From contig SUYH01000010.1 of NCBI GenBank assembly GCA_015060535.1, forward strand, positions 89,508 to 153,507: 64,000 bases of DNA, given 5' to 3'. Source of the DNA: Prevotella sp. (GTDB lineage Bacteria > Bacteroidota > Bacteroidia > Bacteroidales > Bacteroidaceae). The translations under genes were made by a program, and so were the position numbers. Positions 18,880 through 27,017 of this stretch are shown piece by piece (the stretch's first letter is position 1; each line of letters opens with the position of its first letter). Under the pieces are notes generated by a model. It was given only the letters and a program-made list of their open reading frames with translations, was not told the origin of the DNA and ran no database searches.

Positions 18880-19713
18880 ATGCACGGATTTCATTATAAA
18901 CTGCCGATCATATTGCTTTGTCTCGTAGCCCTGCTTCCATCAAGCATCATGGCGCAGGAAGACCGTGACATAGCGGCTACGCTGAACCTGGACGAAGTCG
19001 TTGTGTTGGCTGACGGCATGACGTTTGAGGAATATCTGGTAAAACAGGTGTTGGAAAATGCTAAGCCGCTGAAAAAACGCCTGCAGACATTGCGTTATTC
19101 CGTGACGTGCAAACTGGACAAAGACATCGATCTGACCAAGATACCTCACCGCCGTACCATCACCTTCGCAGCCAGACTTGCCGGCTACGGAAAGATAGTG
19201 TCGGCACTCATGGAACACAAGGTGTTTGGTATCACGATGGCCGAAGACGTGCTGTTCAACAAGGGTAAGATAACGACGTCCAACGTACGCATGGTCGAGA
19301 TGAAACAGCAGTTGACGGAAAAACAAGTCAAGTCGTTCCTGAAACACGACGGCATGATGAGCGCCAACGTGTACGACAAGTTTTATGAGAAGGTACGCGA
19401 CAAGGCCAAGGAGCTGAAGAAGAAATACCGCAAGAAACAGGAGACCGACATGAATTATATGGGCAGCTATACCTCGGGAGGCCGAACCATCTACAAGGTG
19501 AAACTGGACAACATGCAGGTACACATTGTCGACGGCTGCTGGCAGATCAAGATGATGGACTACTCGGAGGGGCAGAACAAGGCGCACTTTGATTTCAGCG
19601 AAGTAAAGCCAGGTCTGTTCCTGCTTTCCAAGAGCAATGCCCAGCTGTATATAGACCGGAAGAAATGGCCCAATGGCTATATCTCCATGCAAATGACATA
19701 TTCATATAAATAA
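18880..19713 (+). CDS. Exported protein of unknown function
   Basis: A 277-residue protein with a signal peptide (KLPIILLCLVALLPSSIMA) cleaved near the following QED. The mature N-terminus has LNLDEVVVLAD, then a helical middle rich in Lys and Met (about 60-180, including DKAKELKKKYRKKQ), and a beta-rich C-terminus (GRTIYKVKLDNMQVHIVDG, then YISMQMTYSYK). No family is recognised. It starts 44 bases after the M6 peptidase gene, past a hairpin, and may be partly co-transcribed with it. A good terminator follows at 19744-19777. Confidence 0.8.
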   Translation: MHGFHYKLPIILLCLVALLPSSIMAQEDRDIAATLNLDEVVVLADGMTFEEYLVKQVLENAKPLKKRLQTLRYSVTCKLDKDIDLTKIPHRRTITFAARLAGYGKIVSALMEHKVFGITMAEDVLFNKGKITTSNVRMVEMKQQLTEKQVKSFLKHDGMMSANVYDKFYEKVRDKAKELKKKYRKKQETDMNYMGSYTSGGRTIYKVKLDNMQVHIVDGCWQIKMMDYSEGQNKAHFDFSEVKPGLFLLSKSNAQLYIDRKKWPNGYISMQMTYSYK

Positions 19714-19743
19714 GATACATTATATATGGATATTATGTCAGTG

Positions 19744-19777
19744 AAAACGGTTGACCGCGAGGCCAGCCGTTTTTTTT
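19744..19777 (+). terminator. Rho-independent terminator
   Basis: AAAACGGTTG (19744-19753) pairs with CAGCCGTTTT (19764-19773) with one G-T pair, followed by further Ts to 19777. It closes the plus-strand group before the convergent regulator gene. Confidence 0.85.
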
Positions 19778-19822
19778 GCTCATCTTTTCTTTTAGCAGCA
19801 CAGTGCTCAAGCAGTAAAACCG

Positions 19823-20578
19823 TTATAAAGCATAAAACATGGCCAGCAGATTCTGGCGGTAGTTTCTGCTGATCTTCAGCTCACGGCAATCGTCCATGGG
19901 TTCATTCAGGATGCAATACGCATCCTGAATTTTTTTGATGTGATTGATGTTGACAATGTAGCGTTTGTGTATCTGAACGAGGTCGATGGAATAGTTCAAA
20001 ATGATTTCCGTCGTCGTGCGATGTCTAAGCATGTATACGGTGTTGTTCATGCAGACCACTTCCCAGAGTCTGCGCTCTTGGTTGTAGCGGAAGAAAGCGC
20101 AGTCTTGCAGTCGTAGTGTCAGATGCTCATTCATTGAGTTGACCACTAATATGATAGGTTGGCGGTTGGCAGTTTTTGCAGACTGCGGGATGCCCGCCAA
20201 CTTGTTTTCATAGTATCGGGTCATAATTTGGCTCAGGTCCTGTTCTGTAGGAGGTTTCATCAGGTAGTCGAAAGCCTGGCGTCGAATAGCCTCCAGCATG
20301 TATTTGTCGTGGCCTGTATAGAAGACAACCTTTGTCTCGGGTTTCAGTTCGTTACGAATCATTGTGCAGAACTCTAATCCCGACATTGTAGGCAGTTCTA
20401 CGTCAAGGAAAATGAGATCTGGCTCCGTTTTGACTATCAAGGATGCTGCTGATTCTGCATCGGTAGCCGTTCCAGCTACGGTGACGGAAAAGTTGTTTTC
20501 CAGCATGCGTCGCAACAGTTCTATAGCTTCCGTGTTGTCGTCAACGATAAAGGCTTTGGTCAGTTTCTGTCTGTTCAT
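19823..20578 (-). CDS. LytTR-family response regulator
   Basis: A 251-residue response regulator. The receiver domain (1-125) has acidic residues at 13-14 (IVDD), the phospho-acceptor D59 (LIFLDVELP), and the Lys in YLMKPP. The C-terminal half (about 145-245) is a LytTR DNA-binding domain: VVCMNNTVYMLRHRTT, then LVQIHKRYIVNINHIKKI. It should act in the cytosol as a transcription factor activated by the sensor kinase encoded immediately upstream on the same strand, 2 bases away. Targets are not visible here; the exported-protein cluster starting at 22.7 kb is a nearby candidate only by position. Confidence 0.93.
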   Translation of the reverse strand: MNRQKLTKAFIVDDNTEAIELLRRMLENNFSVTVAGTATDAESAASLIVKTEPDLIFLDVELPTMSGLEFCTMIRNELKPETKVVFYTGHDKYMLEAIRRQAFDYLMKPPTEQDLSQIMTRYYENKLAGIPQSAKTANRQPIILVVNSMNEHLTLRLQDCAFFRYNQERRLWEVVCMNNTVYMLRHRTTTEIILNYSIDLVQIHKRYIVNINHIKKIQDAYCILNEPMDDCRELKISRNYRQNLLAMFYAL

Positions 20579-20580
20579 TT

Positions 20581-22491
20581 TTATGTCAGGTTATAATGAT
20601 AATCATCGGGCAGCAACAACCATGAACGGCATCCTTGCTCCAAGTTTTCCAAGCCAAAGTCGATTTGCTGTCTATTACACTCGTTTAACATTTGGATGGT
20701 TTGGCGGACCACTCTCATTCCGGTATGCTCCTGGTAGGAAGGACTGAGACCTTGTCCGTTGTCTATGACCTCAACGAGTGTATTCTTTTCATGACGCTTG
20801 ATGCGGATAGTCAGTTCTCCTCCTTGTCGTCGCAGTCCGTGCTTGACGGCATTCTCCACGAATATCTGAATAGTCATGGCGGGCAGCCTTACGCTCTTGG
20901 TGTCCACATCGTCGGCAATCACCTTGGAGTATAGTAGCGGCTGGGGCATTTGTTGCCGTTCTATGCTCACGTAGTAGTCTACGAAGTTGAGCTCCTCTGC
21001 CAGAGTGGTTTCCAGTACGTCGGCCTGTTCAATGCCGCGTCGCAGCAGTTGGGTCAAGTGACTGAGATCAGGCTCCTTGCCTTCCATCTGAGCCAGCATC
21101 TCATGGCTCAGTGCATTGTAGATGAAGTGGGGCGTGATGCGGTTGCGCGTGTTCTCCATACGCATGCCGATAATCTGCTGGCGAGTCTGTACGTCTTTCA
21201 TGCGCTGGCGGCGCCTCCACAGTACGGTCAGCACGCCTAACAGACATACCGCCAGCAGTGCTACTGCCAGTAAAGCCCATGCCAAACGGCTTTGCATGCG
21301 TTCCTGATCTATGGTTCGTTGTTGTTCTATGAGCCGTTTGTCGTGCTCATACTGCATCAACCGTGCATTCATCTGCATCTGCGTATTGGCGTTCTGTATC
21401 GAATCCTTTAGTTGGTGAAGCTTTTGATGTACACGATAAGCGTCTTGATAGTGGCCCGTCTCGTTCATGACCTGCTCCTCAGCTTTCAGCCGGAGCAACT
21501 TGGCGGCAGGTATCGCCACGTCCTTGTATTCGCAATGTTGCACCATACGCAGGGCTTCTGCTTTGCGGCCTTCCACGAGAGCAAGTTCTATACGCTCTGT
21601 TTCCAAATAGTAGAGTAGGGGCTGGAAATCTACAGCATGGAAGAAGGAGTCAGCCTTGGTGATGTACGCCCTGGCCGATTCTGCATTCCCCAGACAGACC
21701 TCTATCTCGCCCAGATTGGTCAGAGCGGTATAGTAGTCCCACTTCTTGTCATCGTTACCCTTGACCAGCTCGGCTGCTCTGGTGAAACAATCGAGGGCCT
21801 CTTTGTATTGCTGCTGGAAATAGTGGTCGTTGCCCCTATTATTATAGTATATAAATAGGTCGCCCTTGTTCATTTGCGGTACCAGATGGCTAGTTTTCTG
21901 CCACCACCGCTGGCTATTTTGGTAATCGCCCATAAAAGTATAGGCAGTGCTGACACCTAACAGCAGTGCAACCTTCATCGTATCTTCCATGCCAGTAGCA
22001 TCAGCCTCTTCCAGTGCCTGCAGGTAGGCATCGACGCTACGGTCCATCTGCCCTAACTGTCGGTAGAAGTCGCCCCTGTTGGCCATAGCGATGATGCGCA
22101 GTCCGTCAATTCCCGTCAGTCCCTCCATTTGTTGCAAGGCGCGTTCGGTGTACACCAGACCTGAGTCGGGTCTGCCAAGAATTGCCGTGTAGTAGACGCC
22201 GCGAGCCTTGAGCCATTCAGCCTTAAGCCTTCGCCGGGCATCGTTTTCGTCGTTTTGGTGTTTCGAAAGATACTGGTGGATTCGTTCACTGCTCATCACC
22301 ATCGAGTCCACGTTCATGGCTGCATACCACCGTTTGTGCTGTTCCATCAGTTGCTGATAATAGGCATCGCTGTCGGTCTGCGCACTTGCCCCCGACTGCC
22401 GTCCATAGCCACAGGCAGTTGTAACAAAGATGACGACAAGCACCGTTGCCATCAACCCCCATCGTAGTCTTATCGGTTGGTTAATTGCCAT
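20581..22491 (-). CDS. TPR-containing sensor histidine kinase (LytS-like)
   Basis: A 636-residue sensor kinase. An N-terminal hydrophobic segment (LMATVLVVIFVTTACG) acts as a signal or anchor; a Cys follows, but the -3 position is Thr, so a lipobox is weak. Residues from about 40 to 370 form TPR-like helical repeats predicted to lie in the periplasm, then one membrane segment (LAWALLAVALLAVCLLGVLTVLW). The cytosolic part has the His-kinase motif TPHFIYNAL with the phospho-accepting His, and an ATPase domain with ENAVKHGLR and NGQGL. The start is ATG 22491, just after a -7 box; an in-frame ATG at 22530 lies upstream of that box. It pairs with the LytTR regulator. Confidence 0.92.
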   Translation of the reverse strand: MAINQPIRLRWGLMATVLVVIFVTTACGYGRQSGASAQTDSDAYYQQLMEQHKRWYAAMNVDSMVMSSERIHQYLSKHQNDENDARRRLKAEWLKARGVYYTAILGRPDSGLVYTERALQQMEGLTGIDGLRIIAMANRGDFYRQLGQMDRSVDAYLQALEEADATGMEDTMKVALLLGVSTAYTFMGDYQNSQRWWQKTSHLVPQMNKGDLFIYYNNRGNDHYFQQQYKEALDCFTRAAELVKGNDDKKWDYYTALTNLGEIEVCLGNAESARAYITKADSFFHAVDFQPLLYYLETERIELALVEGRKAEALRMVQHCEYKDVAIPAAKLLRLKAEEQVMNETGHYQDAYRVHQKLHQLKDSIQNANTQMQMNARLMQYEHDKRLIEQQRTIDQERMQSRLAWALLAVALLAVCLLGVLTVLWRRRQRMKDVQTRQQIIGMRMENTRNRITPHFIYNALSHEMLAQMEGKEPDLSHLTQLLRRGIEQADVLETTLAEELNFVDYYVSIERQQMPQPLLYSKVIADDVDTKSVRLPAMTIQIFVENAVKHGLRRQGGELTIRIKRHEKNTLVEVIDNGQGLSPSYQEHTGMRVVRQTIQMLNECNRQQIDFGLENLEQGCRSWLLLPDDYHYNLT

Positions 22492-22500
22492 ATACGTTTG

Positions 22501-22508
22501 CAAAGTTA
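22501..22508 (-). promoter_or_regulatory. -7 box of the sensor kinase operon
   Basis: TAACTTTG on the minus strand, 9 bases before the chosen ATG, implying a very short leader. Confidence 0.55.
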
Positions 22509-22657
22509 CGAAAAAAAAGCAGACATTCACATGATTTTCATAGGGAATTTATATGTTTTCGCTTTTGCGATGTAATTTTTTTAATCCTCTTACGCGTGAT
22601 TTTTGACCTCTTGTCTCCGTATACACCCTCTTACGCCTAAACTGCCAAAATGTCCGT

Positions 22658-22688
22658 TTTGAATATTCACCTTTTTCCACTATCTTTG
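22658..22688 (+). promoter_or_regulatory. Promoter of the exported-protein cluster
   Basis: TTTG at 22658-22661, 19 bases, then TATCTTTG at 22681-22688: one of the two best-matched Bacteroidetes promoters in the window. It precedes the first gene of the cluster by 35 bases and is the only strong one before nine co-directional genes. Confidence 0.75.
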
Positions 22689-22723
22689 TCAACAGATTAA
22701 CAAATATAATAAAACCTAAAGTT

Positions 22724-23218
22724 ATGCGTAGCAAAAAATTATTTATCCTTGTATGTTTTTTGTTAGGATGTACTGTTTCTTCTGAGATTCAGGCTAAGAA
22801 AGATGTTGAGTCTCTTATATATTCAATTCAATGTGGAGGCTCTGGAACTCAAGGTTATTACATCGTTGAGGTGACTACTTATGCGAAGAAAGTATCCCAA
22901 ATCAATCAGGACTTAGTTTGTCGTTGTGCTGTTCATGGTGTTTTGTTCAAAGGTTTTCCAGGCTCAAATGGTTGTATGTCTCAACGTCCTTTGGCTGGCA
23001 GTGCCTTGGTGGAGCAACAGCACCAAGAGTTTTTCGGTCCATTCTTCCAGGATGGAGGTGGGTATGTCAGCTATGCGTCTATGGTTGACGGTTCTCTGAA
23101 GACCCAGAAGGAAGGGAAGAAATTTAAGGTTAAAGCTACCGTTTCAGTAGCCAAGGATCAGTTAAGGAAAGATATGGAAAAGGCTGGAGTAATCAAAGGT
23201 CTGAATAGTGGTTTTTAA
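22724..23218 (+). CDS. Exported protein, cluster paralogue 1
   Basis: A 164-residue exported protein of unknown function; the signal peptide is KLFILVCFLLGCTVSSEIQA. It is a distant paralogue of the next gene. Aligned features are a GTQG/GSQT turn, FKGFPGSNGCMSQRPL versus FNGIKAGVAGCNTRPL, and a FFGPFFQDGGGYVSYAS versus YFDRFFADNGDYKKYVS block, then a Lys-rich beta region. The mature protein has four Cys. First gene of the exported-protein cluster, behind a strong promoter. The domain is small and probably alpha/beta. Confidence 0.8.
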   Translation: MRSKKLFILVCFLLGCTVSSEIQAKKDVESLIYSIQCGGSGTQGYYIVEVTTYAKKVSQINQDLVCRCAVHGVLFKGFPGSNGCMSQRPLAGSALVEQQHQEFFGPFFQDGGGYVSYASMVDGSLKTQKEGKKFKVKATVSVAKDQLRKDMEKAGVIKGLNSGF

Positions 23219-23231
23219 TAGGCTTATAGAT

Positions 23232-23717
23232 ATGATGTGCAAGACTAAATGGATTATATTATCTGTGGTAATGTTGTCATTCTTTTCTGAACAACATATT
23301 TTTGCTCAGGCTTCTGGGACGCTCGTGCAGTTTGAGACAGAGTGTCTTGGCGTGGAAGGAGACGGATCCCAGACTCTCAGAGCATGGGGATTTGGGAAGA
23401 ACAAGCATGACGCATTGGAACAAGCAAGGAAAAAAGCCGTTTCAGACGTGATTTTTAATGGGATAAAAGCTGGAGTAGCAGGTTGTAATACTCGTCCTTT
23501 AATCACAGAGATTAATGCTCGCGAACGATATGAAGACTATTTTGACCGTTTCTTCGCTGATAATGGTGACTACAAGAAATATGTATCAGATGCTGATGAG
23601 AAACGCTCGTCACGAGACAAATCGAAAAGCAAGTTAGGTGTTCGTTATGGGGTCACTGTAAGAGTGCTCCGCAGCGAATTGAGAGTAAGGTTAAAGGCTG
23701 ATCAATTAATACAATAG
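23232..23717 (+). CDS. Exported protein, cluster paralogue 2
   Basis: A 161-residue exported protein with a signal peptide (WIILSVVMLSFFSEQHIFA). Paralogue of the preceding gene, sharing the GC(N/M)...RPL and FFxDxGxYxxY blocks. DALEQARKKAVSDVIFNGI looks like the amphipathic helix of LPP20/flagellar-assembly-type lipoprotein domains that handle repeated alanine and lysine, but I do not assign it. I choose ATG 23232, after the upstream stop, instead of an earlier in-frame ATG at 23208 that overlaps the previous gene. The C-terminus is Lys/Arg-rich. Confidence 0.78.
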   Translation: MMCKTKWIILSVVMLSFFSEQHIFAQASGTLVQFETECLGVEGDGSQTLRAWGFGKNKHDALEQARKKAVSDVIFNGIKAGVAGCNTRPLITEINARERYEDYFDRFFADNGDYKKYVSDADEKRSSRDKSKSKLGVRYGVTVRVLRSELRVRLKADQLIQ

Positions 23718-23729
23718 AACTTGGAAGAT

Positions 23730-24680
23730 ATGAAAAGAAATGTAATATTAATGGCTTTCCTGATTGTGGCTGTTTTGGCTTATGGTCAGGCAAAGAAACC
23801 CAAACTAATGGTTGTTCCCAGCCATGTTTGGTGTAGCGATAAGGGTTATGTGACGATGTTCGACAATCAGGGTACACAAGAAGAAATACCCGACTATAAG
23901 CGAGCTCTACAAAACGACCGTGAACTGATGAATGTCATTTCAAAGATTAACATACTGATGGCGGATCGTGGATTTCCCTTACAGGATTTGTCTCAGTCGT
24001 TGAGGACAATACGGAACACACAGGCAGAAAATAGTCTGATTCGTACTAAGACATCTGGTGCGGCCTTGTTAGAGAGTCCATTGGATCAACTCCGTCGTAC
24101 AGCCAAGGCCGACATTATTCTGGAAGTGGATTGGCAAGTTAACACATCAGGCCCTAAACGATCGGTTACTTATAACCTTAGAGGCTTGGATGCCTACACA
24201 AATATTCAGATAGCAGGTGCACAAGGCACAGGATTGCCTTCATTCTCTGCAGAAGTTCCAGTGCTCATAGAAGAAGCGGTTCAAAATAATATGGATAATT
24301 TCACAGCTCAACTTCAAGCTCATTTCGATGATCTGATGGAAAATGGCAGACAAGTAGTGGTGGAATTACAGATACCTGATAATGGTTCTGACCTTGATTT
24401 TGAAAAAGAATATAATGACAAAGAACTTACTGAGATCTTGGACGATTGGATGGCTGAGAATACCGTGAATCATCGTTTTAGCAAATCGGAAGCTACCGAG
24501 AACTGGATATTGTATGACCAGGTGCGTATTCCACTCTATCGCCCCAATGGAACGGCAATGGATACAGACGCCTTTGCCCGTCAGATTCGTGATTTCTTGA
24601 AGAAACCACCATTCGGAATTACTTGTAAGATAGTGAATCGCGGCTTAGGAAAAAGCCTGATTATCGTAGGTGAGAAGTGA
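23730..24680 (+). CDS. DUF6175-like exported protein
   Basis: A 316-residue exported protein; the signal peptide is VILMAFLIVAVLAYGQA. The mature start KPKLMVVPSHVWCSDKGYV, the SPLDQLRRTAKADIILEVDW block and the GLDAYTNIQIAGAQGTG block match my memory of the Bacteroidales DUF6175 family, whose function is unknown. The segment with ADIILEV followed by a beta-rich region and TNIQIAGAQ recalls CsgG/TolB-N-like domains of outer-membrane lipoproteins, which is only a loose resemblance. The start is ATG 23730; a TTG at 23721 is in frame but weaker. It follows the paralogue pair by 12 bases. Confidence 0.75.
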   Translation: MKRNVILMAFLIVAVLAYGQAKKPKLMVVPSHVWCSDKGYVTMFDNQGTQEEIPDYKRALQNDRELMNVISKINILMADRGFPLQDLSQSLRTIRNTQAENSLIRTKTSGAALLESPLDQLRRTAKADIILEVDWQVNTSGPKRSVTYNLRGLDAYTNIQIAGAQGTGLPSFSAEVPVLIEEAVQNNMDNFTAQLQAHFDDLMENGRQVVVELQIPDNGSDLDFEKEYNDKELTEILDDWMAENTVNHRFSKSEATENWILYDQVRIPLYRPNGTAMDTDAFARQIRDFLKKPPFGITCKIVNRGLGKSLIIVGEK

Positions 24681-24700
24681 CAACTAAAAAATATAATGTC

Positions 24701-25633
24701 ATGAGAAGATTGCTGTTTTTTATCCAGTTGCTGTGTGTATCGGCATATATGATGGCACAGGAATGCGACCTACCACTTAGCGTAGCTTTTTCTACTGAGT
24801 CTGAGGCGCTGCCAGTGTCAACCCAACGCGCTTTGGCCAACAAGCTGAAGCAGATTCTGACCCAAAATGGTGTCAGTGGTATCTTGGAGTATGAGCAGTT
24901 TGCGCTGGTTCCTAAGTTTGAATTCCTCGACAAGCACATCGTTGCAGGTCCTCCTGTCAAGCATGTGTATAATCTTAGTGTCATTTTGGAAATCAGAGAC
25001 ACACAGGAGAGTACACTCTTTTCTACCTACTCGACAGAGGTCAATGGGGTCGGTGAGAATGAAACCAAAGCATATATGTCAGCTATTAGACAAATTGGTC
25101 CTCAGTCAAGACAGATTAAGGATTTTATTAGCAGGGGACGTGCTAAGATTACGTCATATTACGACAAGAACTTTCAGCGAATTATCCAGAAAGCACGCCT
25201 GCTGTCAAAGATGAATAAGAACGAGGAAGCTCTCTATCATTTGATGTCTATTCCAGAGTGTTGTAGCGGTTATGCCGCGGCTATGGAGGAAGCTCTTTCT
25301 ATATTCCAGACGCATATTGATCGCGAAGGTGAGAAACTGTTGATGAAGGCCCGTGCCATTTGGGCGGCAGGCAATAATGATAAAGCAGCTGCTGATGCTG
25401 CCTATTTGTTGACGCAGATTGATCCATCATCTAAAGCCTATCCTCAAGCCAGCAAGCTATTAGAAGAAATCAAGCAGAAATCATCAAAGAATGCACCTTG
25501 GAACTTCAAGATGCAGGTCTATAAGGATGCCGTTTCACTTGAGGGCCAGCGTATAGAAGCAGCAAAGGCTGTCGGTGTCGCTTTCGGAAAAGGTCAGCCA
25601 AAAGAGAAGAATAACTTCATGTTTGTAAGATAA
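24701..25633 (+). CDS. Exported protein of unknown function with helical C-terminal half
   Basis: A 310-residue exported protein; the signal peptide is LLFFIQLLCVSAYMMAQ. The N-terminal half (about 25-150) is alpha/beta, with LPVSTQRALANKLKQILTQNG and HVYNLSVILEIRDT, again reminiscent of a CsgG-like fold. From about 165 it is helical and TPR-like (KARLLSKMNKNEEALYHLM, then MKARAIWAAGNNDKAAADA). No family is recognised with confidence. The frame opens at GTG 24677, overlapping the previous stop, but ATG 24701 gives a normal signal peptide. Confidence 0.75.
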   Translation: MRRLLFFIQLLCVSAYMMAQECDLPLSVAFSTESEALPVSTQRALANKLKQILTQNGVSGILEYEQFALVPKFEFLDKHIVAGPPVKHVYNLSVILEIRDTQESTLFSTYSTEVNGVGENETKAYMSAIRQIGPQSRQIKDFISRGRAKITSYYDKNFQRIIQKARLLSKMNKNEEALYHLMSIPECCSGYAAAMEEALSIFQTHIDREGEKLLMKARAIWAAGNNDKAAADAAYLLTQIDPSSKAYPQASKLLEEIKQKSSKNAPWNFKMQVYKDAVSLEGQRIEAAKAVGVAFGKGQPKEKNNFMFVR

Positions 25634-25662
25634 CTAATTTATTAACTAAACTGTAATTAATT

Positions 25663-26553
25663 ATGAAAAAATTTTTGTTCATTTGTGTGATGGCAGCAAT
25701 CGCAACGTGTGCGAATGCACAAGTACAGATTATCCAAACGTCAAAGATTATGGTCAAGAGCAATCAGGATGTAGAGGCTGCTAAGGAAAGAGTAAAAGCT
25801 GAGCTCGACAAGAACAAGGAATTGAGCTCATTTCAGCGTGCTATCGCCAAGAAGATGGCTGGATCGATTGTAAAAAAGCAGTTTAAGGCAGCCGAACAGA
25901 ACCGTTATGCTTTCGGATTCACTGATGGCGAACACATGCAGTATTGTCAGTGGGATGGCGTGAATAACCGCTCGGCAATCTTTTGTCCTTCTATGGGGCG
26001 CATTACCGTTCTAGATTGGAAGAACGGGAAAACAATTGTTGCTTTCCCTGCCTTGAAAATAGCAGGACAGTGGGATTTCAGTCCTGAGGCAGCGAAACAG
26101 CAAGGACAAAGTGACCCTGCTACAATGACAATGACGAAACCCATACCTGAAGGTGCAGAAGTAACAGAGGTCAATGGTTTTCCATGCATACCCAATGTTG
26201 CTTTCATAGAAATACAACCGGGTACCACGCCTGAACGCACAATGGTGGTTGATGGTAAAAAGATGGAGGTCATTCCAGCATCAGGTCATATACTTGTAGA
26301 TGATAATGGTAAAGACTATTTTCCGAGCATGTATGTAGATGGTGAAAATAACACCCCTGTGGAATCAATAGCTGCAGAGTTAATTGATTTCAAAAAAGGC
26401 ACCATTAATGAGCAAAATTTCACCCTGCCAAGCGATTATAAAACATACAAGGATCCAAAGTCTTTGAATAAGGCTCTGCTTAAGCTAGTTAAGGAAAATA
26501 AGCATGTTATGCAAGATCCTGGGAAGATGGTAGATGTCTTTTGGAATTTGTGA
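25663..26553 (+). CDS. Exported protein of unknown function (DUF4412-like features)
   Basis: A 296-residue exported protein; the signal peptide is FLFICVMAAIATCANA. Features are a helix with many Lys at 35-75, a beta-rich centre (YCQWDGVNNRSAIFCPS), then a Pro-rich loop and the C-terminal ELIDFKKGTINEQNFTLPSDYK. That last block recalls the ends of DUF4412-type lipoproteins, where a model substrate is not known. Assignment is weak. It has 29 bases of spacer from the preceding gene and its stop TGA overlaps the following ATG (TGATG). Confidence 0.72.
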   Translation: MKKFLFICVMAAIATCANAQVQIIQTSKIMVKSNQDVEAAKERVKAELDKNKELSSFQRAIAKKMAGSIVKKQFKAAEQNRYAFGFTDGEHMQYCQWDGVNNRSAIFCPSMGRITVLDWKNGKTIVAFPALKIAGQWDFSPEAAKQQGQSDPATMTMTKPIPEGAEVTEVNGFPCIPNVAFIEIQPGTTPERTMVVDGKKMEVIPASGHILVDDNGKDYFPSMYVDGENNTPVESIAAELIDFKKGTINEQNFTLPSDYKTYKDPKSLNKALLKLVKENKHVMQDPGKMVDVFWNL

Positions 26554-26999
26554 TGGCCTGTATGAAATTATTTTCTGTGTTTTTTTTCAGTGTTCTGGCT
26601 ATGACATGTCATAGCCAGACACTTACCCCAAAGCAACAAGGAGAACTTTGGGGGCTTGTCAACGACAGCGGACAATTTGTGGTGCAACCCATCTACGAGA
26701 AAATCTATCCCTATCATCATGGAGTAGCTTATGTCCTCAAGAATAAGAGCATAGGTGCAATCGACGTGAATGGGAAGGAGATTATCCGCTGTATTTATGG
26801 CGAGGCACCTCTCAAATTCGGTTTGGCTGCCTTTCAGCCAAACTACAAAGGAGAACGACAGTACATCAGTTGGTTTGCGGGTCATTATGTGGGTGATGTG
26901 TGGATTGACCAAAATGGCAAAATACTGGTCACTAACTCTAAGCGTGTTTATACTGTGACTGACCGCATTCCTATCTCAGAGGCTTTGTGGGATTACTAA
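26553..26999 (+). CDS. Small exported protein with WG-repeat-like segments
   Basis: A 148-residue exported protein; the signal peptide is LFSVFFFSVLAMTCHSQ. The mature part has two to three WG-type beta repeats: WGLVNDSGQFVVQPIYEKI, then IGAIDVNGKEIIRCIYGEA and VWIDQNGKILVT. WG repeats occur in bacterial surface proteins and are usually longer than this. Start ATG 26553 overlaps the previous stop by one base; ATG 26562 is an alternative and gives the same mature protein. Part of the exported-protein cluster. Confidence 0.72.
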   Translation: MACMKLFSVFFFSVLAMTCHSQTLTPKQQGELWGLVNDSGQFVVQPIYEKIYPYHHGVAYVLKNKSIGAIDVNGKEIIRCIYGEAPLKFGLAAFQPNYKGERQYISWFAGHYVGDVWIDQNGKILVTNSKRVYTVTDRIPISEALWDY

Positions 27000-27017
27000 C
27001 TTTTTGATGTTTTGAAC

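Noticed and set aside
22549..22734. Small open frame upstream of the exported-protein cluster
   Set aside because: It overlaps the cluster promoter in antisense and has no recognisable features.
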